Positions 1-7,462 of a stretch of 64,000 bases of DNA are shown here, in pieces. The DNA comes from Prevotella sp. (GTDB lineage: Bacteria > Bacteroidota > Bacteroidia > Bacteroidales > Bacteroidaceae). The notes under the pieces were generated by a model, which made no database searches, was not told the origin of the DNA, and saw only the letters and a program-made list of their open reading frames with translations. The stretch's first letter is position 1. Each line of letters opens with the position of its first letter. The stretch is taken from NCBI GenBank assembly GCA_016291495.1, contig JAEEXI010000014.1, forward strand, positions 1 through 64,000, given 5' to 3'. Both the position numbers and the translations under genes were made by a program.

Positions 1-58
1 TATCTTGCATGTTGTCTGTCGGTTTAAGCTATCAATCATCAATAAAAAGAAGTAAATT

Positions 59-817
59 ATGGCTAAAAACATAAGTTTCACTATCAAGTTCTGGCGCCAG
101 AATGGCCCCAAGGACCAGGGACATTTCGACACCCACGAGATGCACGATATTCCCGATGATACCTCGTTCCTCGAGATGCTCGACATCCTGAACGAGGAGC
201 TCATTAATGAAGGCAAGGAGCCCTTCGTATTCGACCACGACTGCCGCGAGGGTATCTGCGGTATGTGCTCGCTCTACATCAATGGTACGCCTCATGGACT
301 CACTGAGCGTGGTGCTACCACCTGTCAGCTCTACATGCGCCGCTTCAACGATGGCGACGTTATCACCGTAGAGCCATGGCGCTCAGCAGCCTTCCCTGTA
401 ATCAAGGACTGTATGGTTGACCGCGGAGCCTTCGATAAGATTATTCAGGCTGGTGGTTACACCACTATCCGTACTGGTCAGGCTCAGGATGCCAACGCTA
501 CCCTGATTCCTAAGGAGGATGCCGACGAGGCTATGGACTGCGCATCTTGCATTGGCTGTGGCGCTTGCGTAGCAGCTTGTAAGAACGGCTCTGCCATGCT
601 CTTCGTATCGTCTAAGGTTAGCCAGCTCGCCCTGCTTCCCCAGGGTCGCGTAGAGGCTGCCCGTCGTGTGAAGAACATGATTGCCAAGATGGACGAGCTC
701 GGCTTCGGTAACTGCACAAATACTCGCGCCTGCGAGGCTGTCTGCCCGAAGAATGAGACTATCGCCAACATCGCTCGCCTCAACCGCGAGATGATTAAGG
801 CTAAGCTTGCTGACTAA
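59..817 (+). CDS. frdB: Fumarate reductase / succinate dehydrogenase iron-sulfur subunit
   Basis: Electron-transfer subunit of the membrane complex that interconverts succinate and fumarate. It passes electrons between the flavoprotein subunit and the membrane anchor on the cytoplasmic side. The 252-residue length is typical. An N-terminal plant-ferredoxin-type [2Fe-2S] motif starts at Cys62 (CREGICGMC). The second domain has the cluster-binding motif [14 protein letters not shown] near residues 160-173 and a further CEAVCPK motif near 225. The flavoprotein gene would be expected just upstream, outside the window; the first 58 bases show nothing assignable. A perfect terminator hairpin follows, so this is probably the last gene of its operon. 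In anaerobic Bacteroidales the complex usually works as a fumarate reductase; the sequence alone cannot fix the direction. Confidence 0.95.
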   Translation: MAKNISFTIKFWRQNGPKDQGHFDTHEMHDIPDDTSFLEMLDILNEELINEGKEPFVFDHDCREGICGMCSLYINGTPHGLTERGATTCQLYMRRFNDGDVITVEPWRSAAFPVIKDCMVDRGAFDKIIQAGGYTTIRTGQAQDANATLIPKEDADEAMDCASCIGCGACVAACKNGSAMLFVSSKVSQLALLPQGRVEAARRVKNMIAKMDELGFGNCTNTRACEAVCPKNETIANIARLNREMIKAKLAD

Positions 818-831
818 AAACTATTATTAGA

Positions 832-864
832 TAATGGGGGCTCTATGCCCCCATTACCTTTTTT
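832..864 (+). terminator. Intrinsic terminator after frdB
   Basis: Perfect 10-bp stem (832-841 with 847-856) around a 5-nt loop, followed by CC and a run of six T. It closes the frdB operon. Confidence 0.85.
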
Positions 865-896
865 ATATAAGGTAATAAGGAGAAATTATAAATATT

Positions 897-1532
897 ATGA
901 ACAAAAACGAGAGATTTGTCATCACCATTAATCGTGAGTTGGGCAGCGGTGGTCGTACCGTTGGGCGCATATTAGCCGAAAAGCTTGGTGTGCCATACTA
1001 CGATAAGGCGCTTACTAAACCTTTGGAAGAGAAGTTTAATATGACAAAGGATCAAATAGAGGAGCTGAAAGGTAATAACCGCAGTTGGTGGGAAGACATT
1101 AAGCGCGTGTTGATTTTGGGAGAAGAGGCAGCTAACTCTTCCGAGTATTATGATGAGGAAAAGAAAAGGCTGGTGACTTCTGAGGCCATATTGAAGGCTG
1201 AAAAGGAAATCTTACAAAGTATCGCAGATGAGGAGTCGTGTGTTATTGCTGGTCGTTCAGCCTTCTTCGTTACGAGTGGCTATCAAAATCGTCTGAACAT
1301 ACTTATTCAGGCTTCTATGGAACATCGTGTGAAGCGTGTCATGGCTAAGCAGGGGCTTAGCGAGAAGGAAGCAAAGAAGGTCATCAAGGAGGTGGACGAG
1401 ACGCGAGAGGAGTATATGAAAAACAACGCTCACACCTCACGCTACGACACTCGTAACTACGATCTGGTCATTAAAATGGATGGTAAGACCGAGGAAGAGG
1501 CGGCCAACGCCATATTAGCGTTTATCGGCTAA
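897..1532 (+). CDS. Cytidylate kinase-like P-loop protein
   Basis: A 211-residue cytoplasmic protein of the cytidylate-kinase-like family, a group separate from canonical Cmk. A nucleotide-binding loop is visible near the N-terminus (GSGGRTVG, residues 16-23). An alpha-helical mid-region and a lid-like Lys/Arg/Glu-rich segment follow (around residues 140-180). The nucleoside substrate cannot be read from the sequence. It is monocistronic: a terminator lies upstream and another 40 bases downstream. A purine-rich AAGGAG sits 14 bases before the ATG, unusual here because most genes in the window lack a Shine-Dalgarno sequence. Confidence 0.8.
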   Translation: MNKNERFVITINRELGSGGRTVGRILAEKLGVPYYDKALTKPLEEKFNMTKDQIEELKGNNRSWWEDIKRVLILGEEAANSSEYYDEEKKRLVTSEAILKAEKEILQSIADEESCVIAGRSAFFVTSGYQNRLNILIQASMEHRVKRVMAKQGLSEKEAKKVIKEVDETREEYMKNNAHTSRYDTRNYDLVIKMDGKTEEEAANAILAFIG

Positions 1533-1574
1533 AAATAATAAGTGGGGCTATTGATACCACCTTATTTATAATAT

Positions 1575-1607
1575 GAGCACCGTAGATTTTCCTGCGGTGC
1601 TCTTTTT
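1575..1607 (+). terminator. Intrinsic terminator after the cytidylate-kinase-like gene
   Basis: An 11-bp stem (1575-1585 with 1592-1602, one G-T wobble) with a 6-nt AT-rich loop, followed by five T. Confidence 0.85.
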
Positions 1608-1645
1608 GTTGATGAGACATGAATATTTGACCTTCCGACTTTCAG

Positions 1646-1684
1646 AATTTACAAAAATGTTCCGAAATTTACAAAAAATGTTCC
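1646..1684 (+). repeat. Tandem direct repeat upstream of the AraC-type gene
   Basis: Two near-identical copies of AATTTACAAAAATGTTCC lie at 1646-1663 and 1666-1684 (the second has one extra A), 20 bp apart. They end 39 bp before the -7 element at 1724. The phasing and position fit an operator for a dimeric activator, possibly autoregulation by the AraC-type protein encoded next. That role is inference. Confidence 0.55.
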
Positions 1685-1723
1685 ATAATGGGCTCGGGGT
1701 CTGAAAGGTTGGATAATTTTGCT

Positions 1724-1731
1724 TACCTTTG
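1724..1731 (+). promoter_or_regulatory. -7 element TACCTTTG
   Basis: Bacteroidota TAnnTTTG element 19 bases before the ATG at 1751. A second match, TAATTTTG, lies at 1714-1721. Confidence 0.65.
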
Positions 1732-1750
1732 CAGTCAAATTTGTATAAAG

Positions 1751-2440
1751 ATGAAAAAGAGAATCACCTTAACCGCCTCGTTGATTTTGCTGGCAACTTC
1801 GTTCTGCTACGCAGGGACATTGGTACTGACCGAGCGGGATGCTATCATCGTGGTACTATTATTCATTATTATATTGCTTGTTGTGCTGGGATGCTTTGGT
1901 TTGCGTTATAGTAGGGTTATCAGTCGGCGAAACGAGCAACTTCTCCGAATACTCAAAGCTCTTGATGACTATCGGGCTATTGTGGCCGATGGGACATTGT
2001 CGCTTGATGAGCAGGAAGAGGTAATGAAGCAAAAATTGTCGAAGCCGAAAGCTGCCAAGGTTGTTCAAACGGACGAAAGTCACTCCTTCTACGTGAAGAT
2101 GGACGCCCGTGTGAACAAAGAAAAGCCTTTTACGAATCCTGATTTCAACCAGCAGTTGTTGGCTGAGTTTATGGGTGTCGATGTGGATACGTTCTGTCAA
2201 CTGGTGCCACGTTATAAGGATCCTGAGAGAACACTTGACTATATCAACTCTCTACGGGCAGAATACGCCGCAAAGATACTTATGGAACATCCGGACTGTT
2301 CAATGGATGATATGCCTAGCAAGTGTGGCTTTACTAATTCTGCAGCATTCAACAGCGCCTTTAAATTCGCTTTTGGCATTACGCCGACGGATTACCTGCA
2401 TAGCATGAGCGCGATGTTTAAGAAGAAAGGTATATCTTAA
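1751..2440 (+). CDS. AraC-type HTH regulator with N-terminal membrane segment
   Basis: A 229-residue protein with three parts. The N-terminus is signal/anchor-like, ending near Cys-Tyr-Ala-Gly. A very hydrophobic helix follows (around residues 33-55, IIVVLLFIIILLVVLGCF), then a charged linker and a C-terminal AraC/HTH_18 domain (around residues 135-225) with the typical ending FKFAFGITPTDYL. It is probably a membrane-anchored regulator with a cytoplasmic DNA-binding domain. I chose the ATG at 1751 because an upstream in-frame ATG at 1688 precedes the -7 element and would lie outside the transcript. The peroxiredoxin gene begins 15 bases downstream, so the two are probably co-transcribed. The target genes are unknown. 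Confidence 0.75.
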   Translation: MKKRITLTASLILLATSFCYAGTLVLTERDAIIVVLLFIIILLVVLGCFGLRYSRVISRRNEQLLRILKALDDYRAIVADGTLSLDEQEEVMKQKLSKPKAAKVVQTDESHSFYVKMDARVNKEKPFTNPDFNQQLLAEFMGVDVDTFCQLVPRYKDPERTLDYINSLRAEYAAKILMEHPDCSMDDMPSKCGFTNSAAFNSAFKFAFGITPTDYLHSMSAMFKKKGIS

Positions 2441-2455
2441 ATCCTAAATAGAGCT

Positions 2456-2908
2456 ATGAACATTGGAGACAAGGCGCCTGAGGTATTGGGCAAGGACGAA
2501 CAAGGACGAGATATTCGTCTGAGTGATTACAAGGGACGTAAGTTGGTGCTGTACTTCTATCCGAAGGATAATACCAGTGGCTGTACGGCTGAGGCTTGCA
2601 GTCTGAGAGACCACTACGGAGAGCTACAAGGAGCAGGCTATGAGGTGGTTGGTGTCAGCAAGGACTCTGCTGCCTCGCACGTGAAGTTTAAGGAGAAGCA
2701 CGAATTGCCCTTCCCGCTGATAGCTGATATTGACAAGACACTGTTGCAGGCGATGGGTGCTTGGGGCGAGAAGGTGATGTACGGCAAGAAGACCGAGGGC
2801 ACCATCCGCACCACCTTTATTATTAATGAAGAGGGCATCATCGAACAGATATTTGCTGGCAAGCAGGTGAAGACCAAGGAGCATGCCGAACAGATACTGC
2901 AGAAGTAG
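2456..2908 (+). CDS. bcp: Thiol peroxidase, Bcp/PrxQ-type peroxiredoxin
   Basis: Thioredoxin-dependent peroxiredoxin of 150 residues that reduces hydrogen peroxide and alkyl hydroperoxides in the cytoplasm. The active-site segment reads NTSGCTAEACS, placing the peroxidatic cysteine at 43 and the resolving cysteine at 48, as in PrxQ enzymes with a CxxxxC arrangement. Length and fold landmarks (FYPKD, TTFIINEEG) are normal. The gene lies between the AraC-type regulator and a DMT exporter, probably as one operon. The last 60 bases reappear in diverged form at 8199-8258, ahead of murQ. Confidence 0.93.
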   Translation: MNIGDKAPEVLGKDEQGRDIRLSDYKGRKLVLYFYPKDNTSGCTAEACSLRDHYGELQGAGYEVVGVSKDSAASHVKFKEKHELPFPLIADIDKTLLQAMGAWGEKVMYGKKTEGTIRTTFIINEEGIIEQIFAGKQVKTKEHAEQILQK

Positions 2909-2952
2909 TTTCTTTCCTACATTCAACACAAAGACTAAGAAAGAGAAAGCGT

Positions 2953-3843
2953 TTGAACAAATATCTATATCATCTTGTGGCCTTCGTGGTGATTGTCATT
3001 TGGGGCTCCACGTTTGTGTTCACCAAGCTATTGCTGCTTGGTGGACTGACGGCTGCGCAGATTTTTATTCTGCGCTTCGTAATTGCCTACGTGCTACTGT
3101 TAGGTTATTGCTTGGTAAAGGGTATCCGCTGGGTAGCTGATTCCTGGCGCGACGAACTGCTGATGGTTGCATTGGGTGTGACGGGCGGCTCGCTCTACTT
3201 TATGACAGAGAATTCGGCCATGAACTATACCACGACCACTAACACCAGCATCATCGTCAGCCTGTGTCCGCTCTTTGCATCGGCTATCATCGGGCTTTTC
3301 TATAAGACAGAGCGATTGAGTCGCCTACAAACCATTGGCACGCTGATGGCTGCAGCAGGCGTCATTGTGGTGGTCATGAACGGACACTTCGTGCTCCATC
3401 TCTCTCCACGAGGCGATTTGCTGGCCTTTGCGGCTTGTCTCTGTTGGGCATTCTACAGTCTGTTGATGATTCCAGCCAATGCGCGCTACGATACGGTGTT
3501 TGTTACGCGTAAGGTATTCTTCTATGGGCTGCTATCGATGATACCTTATTATATCATATATCCTGAACTGAACCTTCATCTGGTTCTTCAGCAGCCACAA
3601 CTGTTGTGGAACCTATTGTTCTTAGGCTGCGTAGCCTCCATGCTGTGTTTCCTGACGTGGAACTTGGTCATCAAGCAGCTTGGCGCTGTCGTTGCCACCA
3701 ACTATGTGTACCTGAATCCTGTTACTACCATTATTTTTGCCTGGTTCCTCCTTGGCGAGCCTATAACGCTATGGTTCCTTCTTGGCACCATTCTTGTTCT
3801 CTTGGGTATGTTCTTAGCGGATAAAAAGAAGAAAAAAATATGA
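2953..3843 (+). CDS. EamA/DMT-family transporter
   Basis: Integral membrane protein of 296 residues with about ten hydrophobic helices in two EamA repeats (roughly residues 5-135 and 150-290). The N-terminal WGSTFVFTK motif is typical of drug/metabolite exporters. The substrate cannot be predicted. The start is a TTG codon 44 bases after bcp; no in-frame ATG gives the complete first helix. The C-terminus is a lysine-rich cytoplasmic tail. A second family member lies at 11081, but the two are diverged and not a recent duplication. Confidence 0.85.
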   Translation: MNKYLYHLVAFVVIVIWGSTFVFTKLLLLGGLTAAQIFILRFVIAYVLLLGYCLVKGIRWVADSWRDELLMVALGVTGGSLYFMTENSAMNYTTTTNTSIIVSLCPLFASAIIGLFYKTERLSRLQTIGTLMAAAGVIVVVMNGHFVLHLSPRGDLLAFAACLCWAFYSLLMIPANARYDTVFVTRKVFFYGLLSMIPYYIIYPELNLHLVLQQPQLLWNLLFLGCVASMLCFLTWNLVIKQLGAVVATNYVYLNPVTTIIFAWFLLGEPITLWFLLGTILVLLGMFLADKKKKKI

Positions 3844-3909
3844 GTTATTTGTGTAGTTTTTCATAACCGTGCTGCGTCTAATGGGTGAAAGATACGATTA
3901 AGCGAGCGG

Positions 3910-3932
3910 TTTCGCAAATGTATTTGCAGAAA
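3910..3932. promoter_or_regulatory. Inverted repeat upstream of the ECF sigma gene
   Basis: GCAAATgtATTTGC is a perfect 6-bp inverted repeat (3914-3927), extended by TTTC/GAAA flanks with one bulged base. It lies about 55 bases before the sigma-factor ATG and could be an operator or a leader hairpin. No TAnnTTTG box is obvious here, which would fit ECF-dependent transcription. That is inference. Confidence 0.4.
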
Positions 3933-3985
3933 TCCGAGCGTGAGTATCTTCGACGAAAGTCAAAGATTTAAAAACAGATGAGACA

Positions 3986-4468
3986 ATGACAACATTAGAA
4001 AGACAGTTTGCGCAAACCGTAGCGGAACAGAAGAGCACCATCTACACCGTGTGCTACATGTTCTCGCAGGATGCCGACGAAGTGAACGACCTGTTCCAGG
4101 AGGTACTAGTCAATCTTTGGAAAGGTTTCGAGAGCTTCGAGCATCGCAGTGACATCAAGACGTGGATTTATCGCGTCGCCCTCAACACCTGTATCTCGAT
4201 CGACAGGAAAAAGAAGCGACGCCAATCCGAAGTCCGGCTGACAATGGACATCAACCTCTTTGAAGACCGCGACGAGGATACGCGCCAGGTGGATATGCTC
4301 CACAAGCGCATCTCTAAGTTGCAACCCTTCGACCGCGCGATTGTCCTGCTCTGGCTCGAGAACCTATCGTACGAGGAAATCGGACAGATTGTCGGCATCA
4401 CTGCCAAAAACGTCAGCGTACGTCTGTTTAGAATCAGAGAACAGTTAAAAAACATGTCTAACGATTAA
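3986..4468 (+). CDS. ECF-type RNA polymerase sigma factor
   Basis: A 160-residue sigma-70 family protein of extracytoplasmic-function architecture. Region 2 spans about residues 12-80 (DADEVNDLFQEVLVNLWKG, then TWIYRVALNTCI). A short linker follows, then region 4 at about residues 100-155 with the recognition helix SYEEIGQIVGITAKNVSVRLFR. It directs core polymerase to a specific promoter set. It sits 14 bases before a four-helix membrane protein that is probably co-transcribed, a natural candidate for its anti-sigma partner although that protein shows no recognised anti-sigma domain. Confidence 0.88.
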   Translation: MTTLERQFAQTVAEQKSTIYTVCYMFSQDADEVNDLFQEVLVNLWKGFESFEHRSDIKTWIYRVALNTCISIDRKKKRRQSEVRLTMDINLFEDRDEDTRQVDMLHKRISKLQPFDRAIVLLWLENLSYEEIGQIVGITAKNVSVRLFRIREQLKNMSND

Positions 4469-4482
4469 AAAACTTACCCATT

Positions 4483-5145
4483 ATGAACGTTTCGAATAAG
4501 CGAGAGCAAAATGAGTTTACTCATTCTGCCGAGAGTGAGAAAGGTGCAACGAAGTTGAACAACAACGATTTTGAATTAGAGAATATGCGCCAGCAGATGG
4601 AAACCCTGAAAAAGAAGCTGGACCAACAGGAGATTGTGAACGATCGCTTTATCCGTCACTCAATGGAAAAGACAGCAAGCACAATTAGTCGCAGATACTA
4701 CTTCATCATGGCCATTTGCCTGTTGATGATTCCCTACAGCTACTGGGCATTCGTGATGCTGAACGGTTTCTCCATTCCTTTTTGGTTTTTTACCTGCATC
4801 GTCATGCTGGTTAGCTTTGGAGGCACCTTCTATAACAGCAGGAAACTGAGCGATTCGAACATGATGACCAACAACCTCGTGGATGTCCGTCGCCGTATGG
4901 CCAGCGCCAAGAAGTTCGATGCCAATTGGCTCCTCATCGGTATCCCTCTCGCTATCGTCTTCCTGGGCTGGTTTATGTATGAGTCTTATCAGCTTCATTC
5001 TGGCGCATTTTTCAACGGACTCTTCTGGGCAGGATGCATAGGCGGTATCGTTGGAGCCATTTGGGGATTCTCCCTCCACTTCAAGACCCAGCGCCAGTAT
5101 CAGGACATCATCGACCAGATAGAGGACCTGACAGCAGAGGATTAA
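4483..5145 (+). CDS. Four-helix membrane protein, possible partner of the ECF sigma factor
   Basis: I do not recognise this 220-residue protein. The N-terminus is hydrophilic, with a predicted coiled coil (around residues 25-60, LENMRQQMETLKKKLDQQE). Two pairs of hydrophobic helices follow (about 72-115 and 147-195), then a charged C-terminal tail. It is probably an inner-membrane protein with both ends in the cytoplasm. Being downstream of the sigma gene suggests it senses a signal or sequesters the sigma factor, but no zinc motif or anti-sigma signature is visible. A strong terminator follows. Confidence 0.6.
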   Translation: MNVSNKREQNEFTHSAESEKGATKLNNNDFELENMRQQMETLKKKLDQQEIVNDRFIRHSMEKTASTISRRYYFIMAICLLMIPYSYWAFVMLNGFSIPFWFFTCIVMLVSFGGTFYNSRKLSDSNMMTNNLVDVRRRMASAKKFDANWLLIGIPLAIVFLGWFMYESYQLHSGAFFNGLFWAGCIGGIVGAIWGFSLHFKTQRQYQDIIDQIEDLTAED

Positions 5146-5152
5146 ACACTAT

Positions 5153-5203
5153 TTGCCCTAGCATAAATCGGAAATGATTTCTTCGCTAGGGCAATTTTAT
5201 TTT
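5153..5203 (+). terminator. Intrinsic terminator after the sigma-factor operon
   Basis: A 10-bp perfect stem TTGCCCTAGC/GCTAGGGCAA (5153-5162 with 5185-5194) with additional inner pairing (AAATC/GATTT), then TTTTATTTT. Confidence 0.85.
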
Positions 5204-5263
5204 GAAAGAGAGGAGTATTTTCAAATTATTTAGTACATCCTGTAAGTTTCGTTGTAACTAGAT

Positions 5264-5538
5264 AAGTTATGTTCACCGCCCGTAAACATAAGTTCAAGGG
5301 CTGTGTACATAAGTTCAAGGACGTTGAACATAAGTTTACGGTGCGTAAACATAAAATGAATCATGTCTTTTTCAAAATTTTCTCACGTCTTTCTCACATT
5401 CTTCTCATGTTTTTCTCATATTTTTCTCATGCCTTGCTCATGCTCTTAGGGTATGAGAAACCATAGAGAAAGGATAGAGTATCCTATGAGATGCCTATGA
5501 GCAACCTATGAGCAAGGTATGAGTAACCTATGAGCAAC
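5264..5538. repeat. Phased 21-bp/11-bp repeat element, copy A
   Basis: Most of the 555-bp gap between genes is a structured element found again at 31085-31346. Part 1 is four 21-bp units (5266-5286, 5287-5307, 5308-5328, 5329-5349), consensus CATAAGTTCAAGGnCGTnnAA. The last contains a perfect 7-3-7 inverted repeat, GTTTACGgtgCGTAAAC (5334-5350). Part 2 is CTCAY every 11 bp at 5382, 5393, 5404, 5415, 5426 and 5437. Part 3 is the opposite orientation, ATGAG at 5453 and then every 11 bp at 5486, 5497, 5508, 5519 and 5530, within CCTATGAGCAA units. The frame open through the first half (5269-5466) is low-complexity and not a credible gene. Function unknown. Confidence 0.85.
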
Positions 5539-5688
5539 CAGGGGCTTAATTTCTTTCGAAATAACTAGTGACGAGGAAATGTGGAAAATCGTTCAAGGAG
5601 AGTATGATGAGTTTGAATTGTGTAATAATATAGGGAATTCCCCCAGCGTTTATAGGGGAAATCCTTTCTGAATTAAGATATAATCATG

Positions 5689-5696
5689 TATCTTTG
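5689..5696 (+). promoter_or_regulatory. -7 element TATCTTTG, leaderless spacing
   Basis: Only four bases separate this element from the ATG at 5701, so transcription would start at or next to the start codon. Confidence 0.7.
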
Positions 5697-5700
5697 CAGC

Positions 5701-7401
5701 ATGAAACGACTTCTGCTCCTATTATTATATATCGTCGCACTGATGCCTTGCAAGGCACAGACTATTATTGTGCCACATGAACGAATTTGTATCCAAACAG
5801 ACAAGCCTTACTATGCACCTGGCGACACCGTATGGCTACGCGCCCACCTGATGGATGCCGATACGAACATCCCCGTCAGTCGCTCGCACTTCGTATATGT
5901 CGAGCTATACGACCAGAAGGCCGACACGCTGATGCAACGTATGATGATTCGCAGTGACGAGAATGGTGTATTCGCTAATAGGTTGTTGTTGCCTAAGATC
6001 ATGCAAGGTGGCGTCTATACCTTGGTGGCCTATACCCAATGGATGCGCAACTTCCCTGTGGAGCGATTCTGCTACCAGCCTCTGACTGTGGTGGGCGGGC
6101 AGCGTGCCAGAGGGCATCGCATAGCCAAAGAACTGCTGGCACACATGGATGCGAAAGTCACTATCAAGGGGAATGCCGCTACTGACAGGAATCCTATGAC
6201 GCTCGACTTAGACGTTTGCGACAAAGACGGACACCCTTTGCAAGGCATCTACGCATTGTCTGTTACGGATTACGATGTGGTGAAGCCCGACAGCCTGTTT
6301 GGTGACATTCGCCAGAACCTGTTGCGCCAACAACTCAGCTATCTGCCAGACACCCTGAACAAAATAGTCTATCCCTATCAGGAGATGCAGTTCATCACAG
6401 GACGCATCAAGGGAACTTGGAAGAAACGCCTCAAGAACCCGCATCTGCTGGTCGTCAACGGACAGACGGGACAACGATGGGAATTCGAGTTAGGCGACAG
6501 CACAAACTTTGCATTGGGCGTAGACAACCCAGAGGGCTCCACCTTCCTGTTGGAAGGCACGCGAAACAGTGGCAAGACTTCCCTTGTGGAGTTACAGATA
6601 GATTCGCTGACCTTTCCCAAGGTAGCCTTACCCCACTACGCCCTGACAGAGAGCCAGGACCTGAGTGCCTTCCGCACACAAGCCCAGACGCAGCAGATGT
6701 ACTCACAAGCAGGATATGTCGAACTGCCTGAGGTGACGAAGATTGGCAAAAAGCAGAAGCCCCTAAAAAGTAACATCATGAATATAGAGGCGCCACGAGG
6801 ATTCCAAGAGGGAGACCCTCGCATTGAGCACGCTGTCACCATGCAACAGCTGCTCATCACTTTGGGTATGAGGGTGGGCTATGTCGATGGCGAACCCTAT
6901 ATTACGACTCCAGACGATGCCGGCGTCTTACCCTATGTGGACAACATACGGGAAGAAGATCATGACTATATTCTTAACCTGGTACCAACAGATATCAAGT
7001 CGATAGAGTATTTCACGCCCAACAATGCCATCAACGGATTCTTTGGAGCAAGACCGGCATCCTATTCTGGCAAGGTGCCTGGTGTGCTATTTATCTTCCT
7101 CAAGGACGGCTCTGAGATTGTCAAGCAAAGAAAAAAAGACAGCCCCTCCTTTGTCAGTGTACGCCAGTTGGGCTATCGTCCTTCAGTGGAATTCTACTCT
7201 CCTCAGTATCAAGACAAAGAGAGCAATATGCACACTGACCATCGCACGACACTCTACTGGAATCCGAAAGTGGAGACAGACGAAAAAGGACACGCCAGCG
7301 TCAAATTCTATGCCTCCGACATTTCCAAGCGCTACCTTGTCACATTGGAGGGTGTGAGCAATGACGGAATTGTTGTACACAAGGAAGTAATTATTGAATA
7401 A
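5701..7401 (+). CDS. Secreted MG2 / carboxypeptidase-like protein with short plug-like region
   Basis: A 566-residue exported protein with a clear signal peptide (MKRLLLLLLYIVALMPCKAQ). An N-terminal alpha-2-macroglobulin MG2-like domain follows (about 25-125; QTDKPYYAPGDTVWLRAHLMD). Middle beta-rich segments lead to a region resembling the TonB-dependent receptor plug fold (about 400-475; PTDIKSIEYF and GVLFIFLKDG). The C-terminal beta domain ends YLVTLEGVSNDGIVVHKEVIIE. There is no 22-strand barrel, so it is not a transporter. Bacteroidales relatives that I recall are usually longer, so this is a compact version. It probably sits in the periplasm or at the outer membrane; its role is unknown. 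The ATG at 5701 is chosen over 5686 because 5686 lies upstream of the -7 box. Confidence 0.7.
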   Translation: MKRLLLLLLYIVALMPCKAQTIIVPHERICIQTDKPYYAPGDTVWLRAHLMDADTNIPVSRSHFVYVELYDQKADTLMQRMMIRSDENGVFANRLLLPKIMQGGVYTLVAYTQWMRNFPVERFCYQPLTVVGGQRARGHRIAKELLAHMDAKVTIKGNAATDRNPMTLDLDVCDKDGHPLQGIYALSVTDYDVVKPDSLFGDIRQNLLRQQLSYLPDTLNKIVYPYQEMQFITGRIKGTWKKRLKNPHLLVVNGQTGQRWEFELGDSTNFALGVDNPEGSTFLLEGTRNSGKTSLVELQIDSLTFPKVALPHYALTESQDLSAFRTQAQTQQMYSQAGYVELPEVTKIGKKQKPLKSNIMNIEAPRGFQEGDPRIEHAVTMQQLLITLGMRVGYVDGEPYITTPDDAGVLPYVDNIREEDHDYILNLVPTDIKSIEYFTPNNAINGFFGARPASYSGKVPGVLFIFLKDGSEIVKQRKKDSPSFVSVRQLGYRPSVEFYSPQYQDKESNMHTDHRTTLYWNPKVETDEKGHASVKFYASDISKRYLVTLEGVSNDGIVVHKEVIIE

Positions 7402-7462
7402 TCCCCCTAAGTTGCCTCCTGGCTCAGTACTGGTTCTCCGTTCTTGCTACGGGCTAAAAAAA

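Noticed and set aside
1..58. Tail of an upstream gene
   Set aside because: All three frames reach stops or lack any recognisable C-terminus of a fumarate reductase flavoprotein, so no partial gene can be supported.
5269..5466. Open frame of 65 codons in the first phased repeat element
   Set aside because: The peptide only mirrors the 21- and 11-bp repeats, and the same region in copy B does not give a matching reading frame with conserved start and stop.
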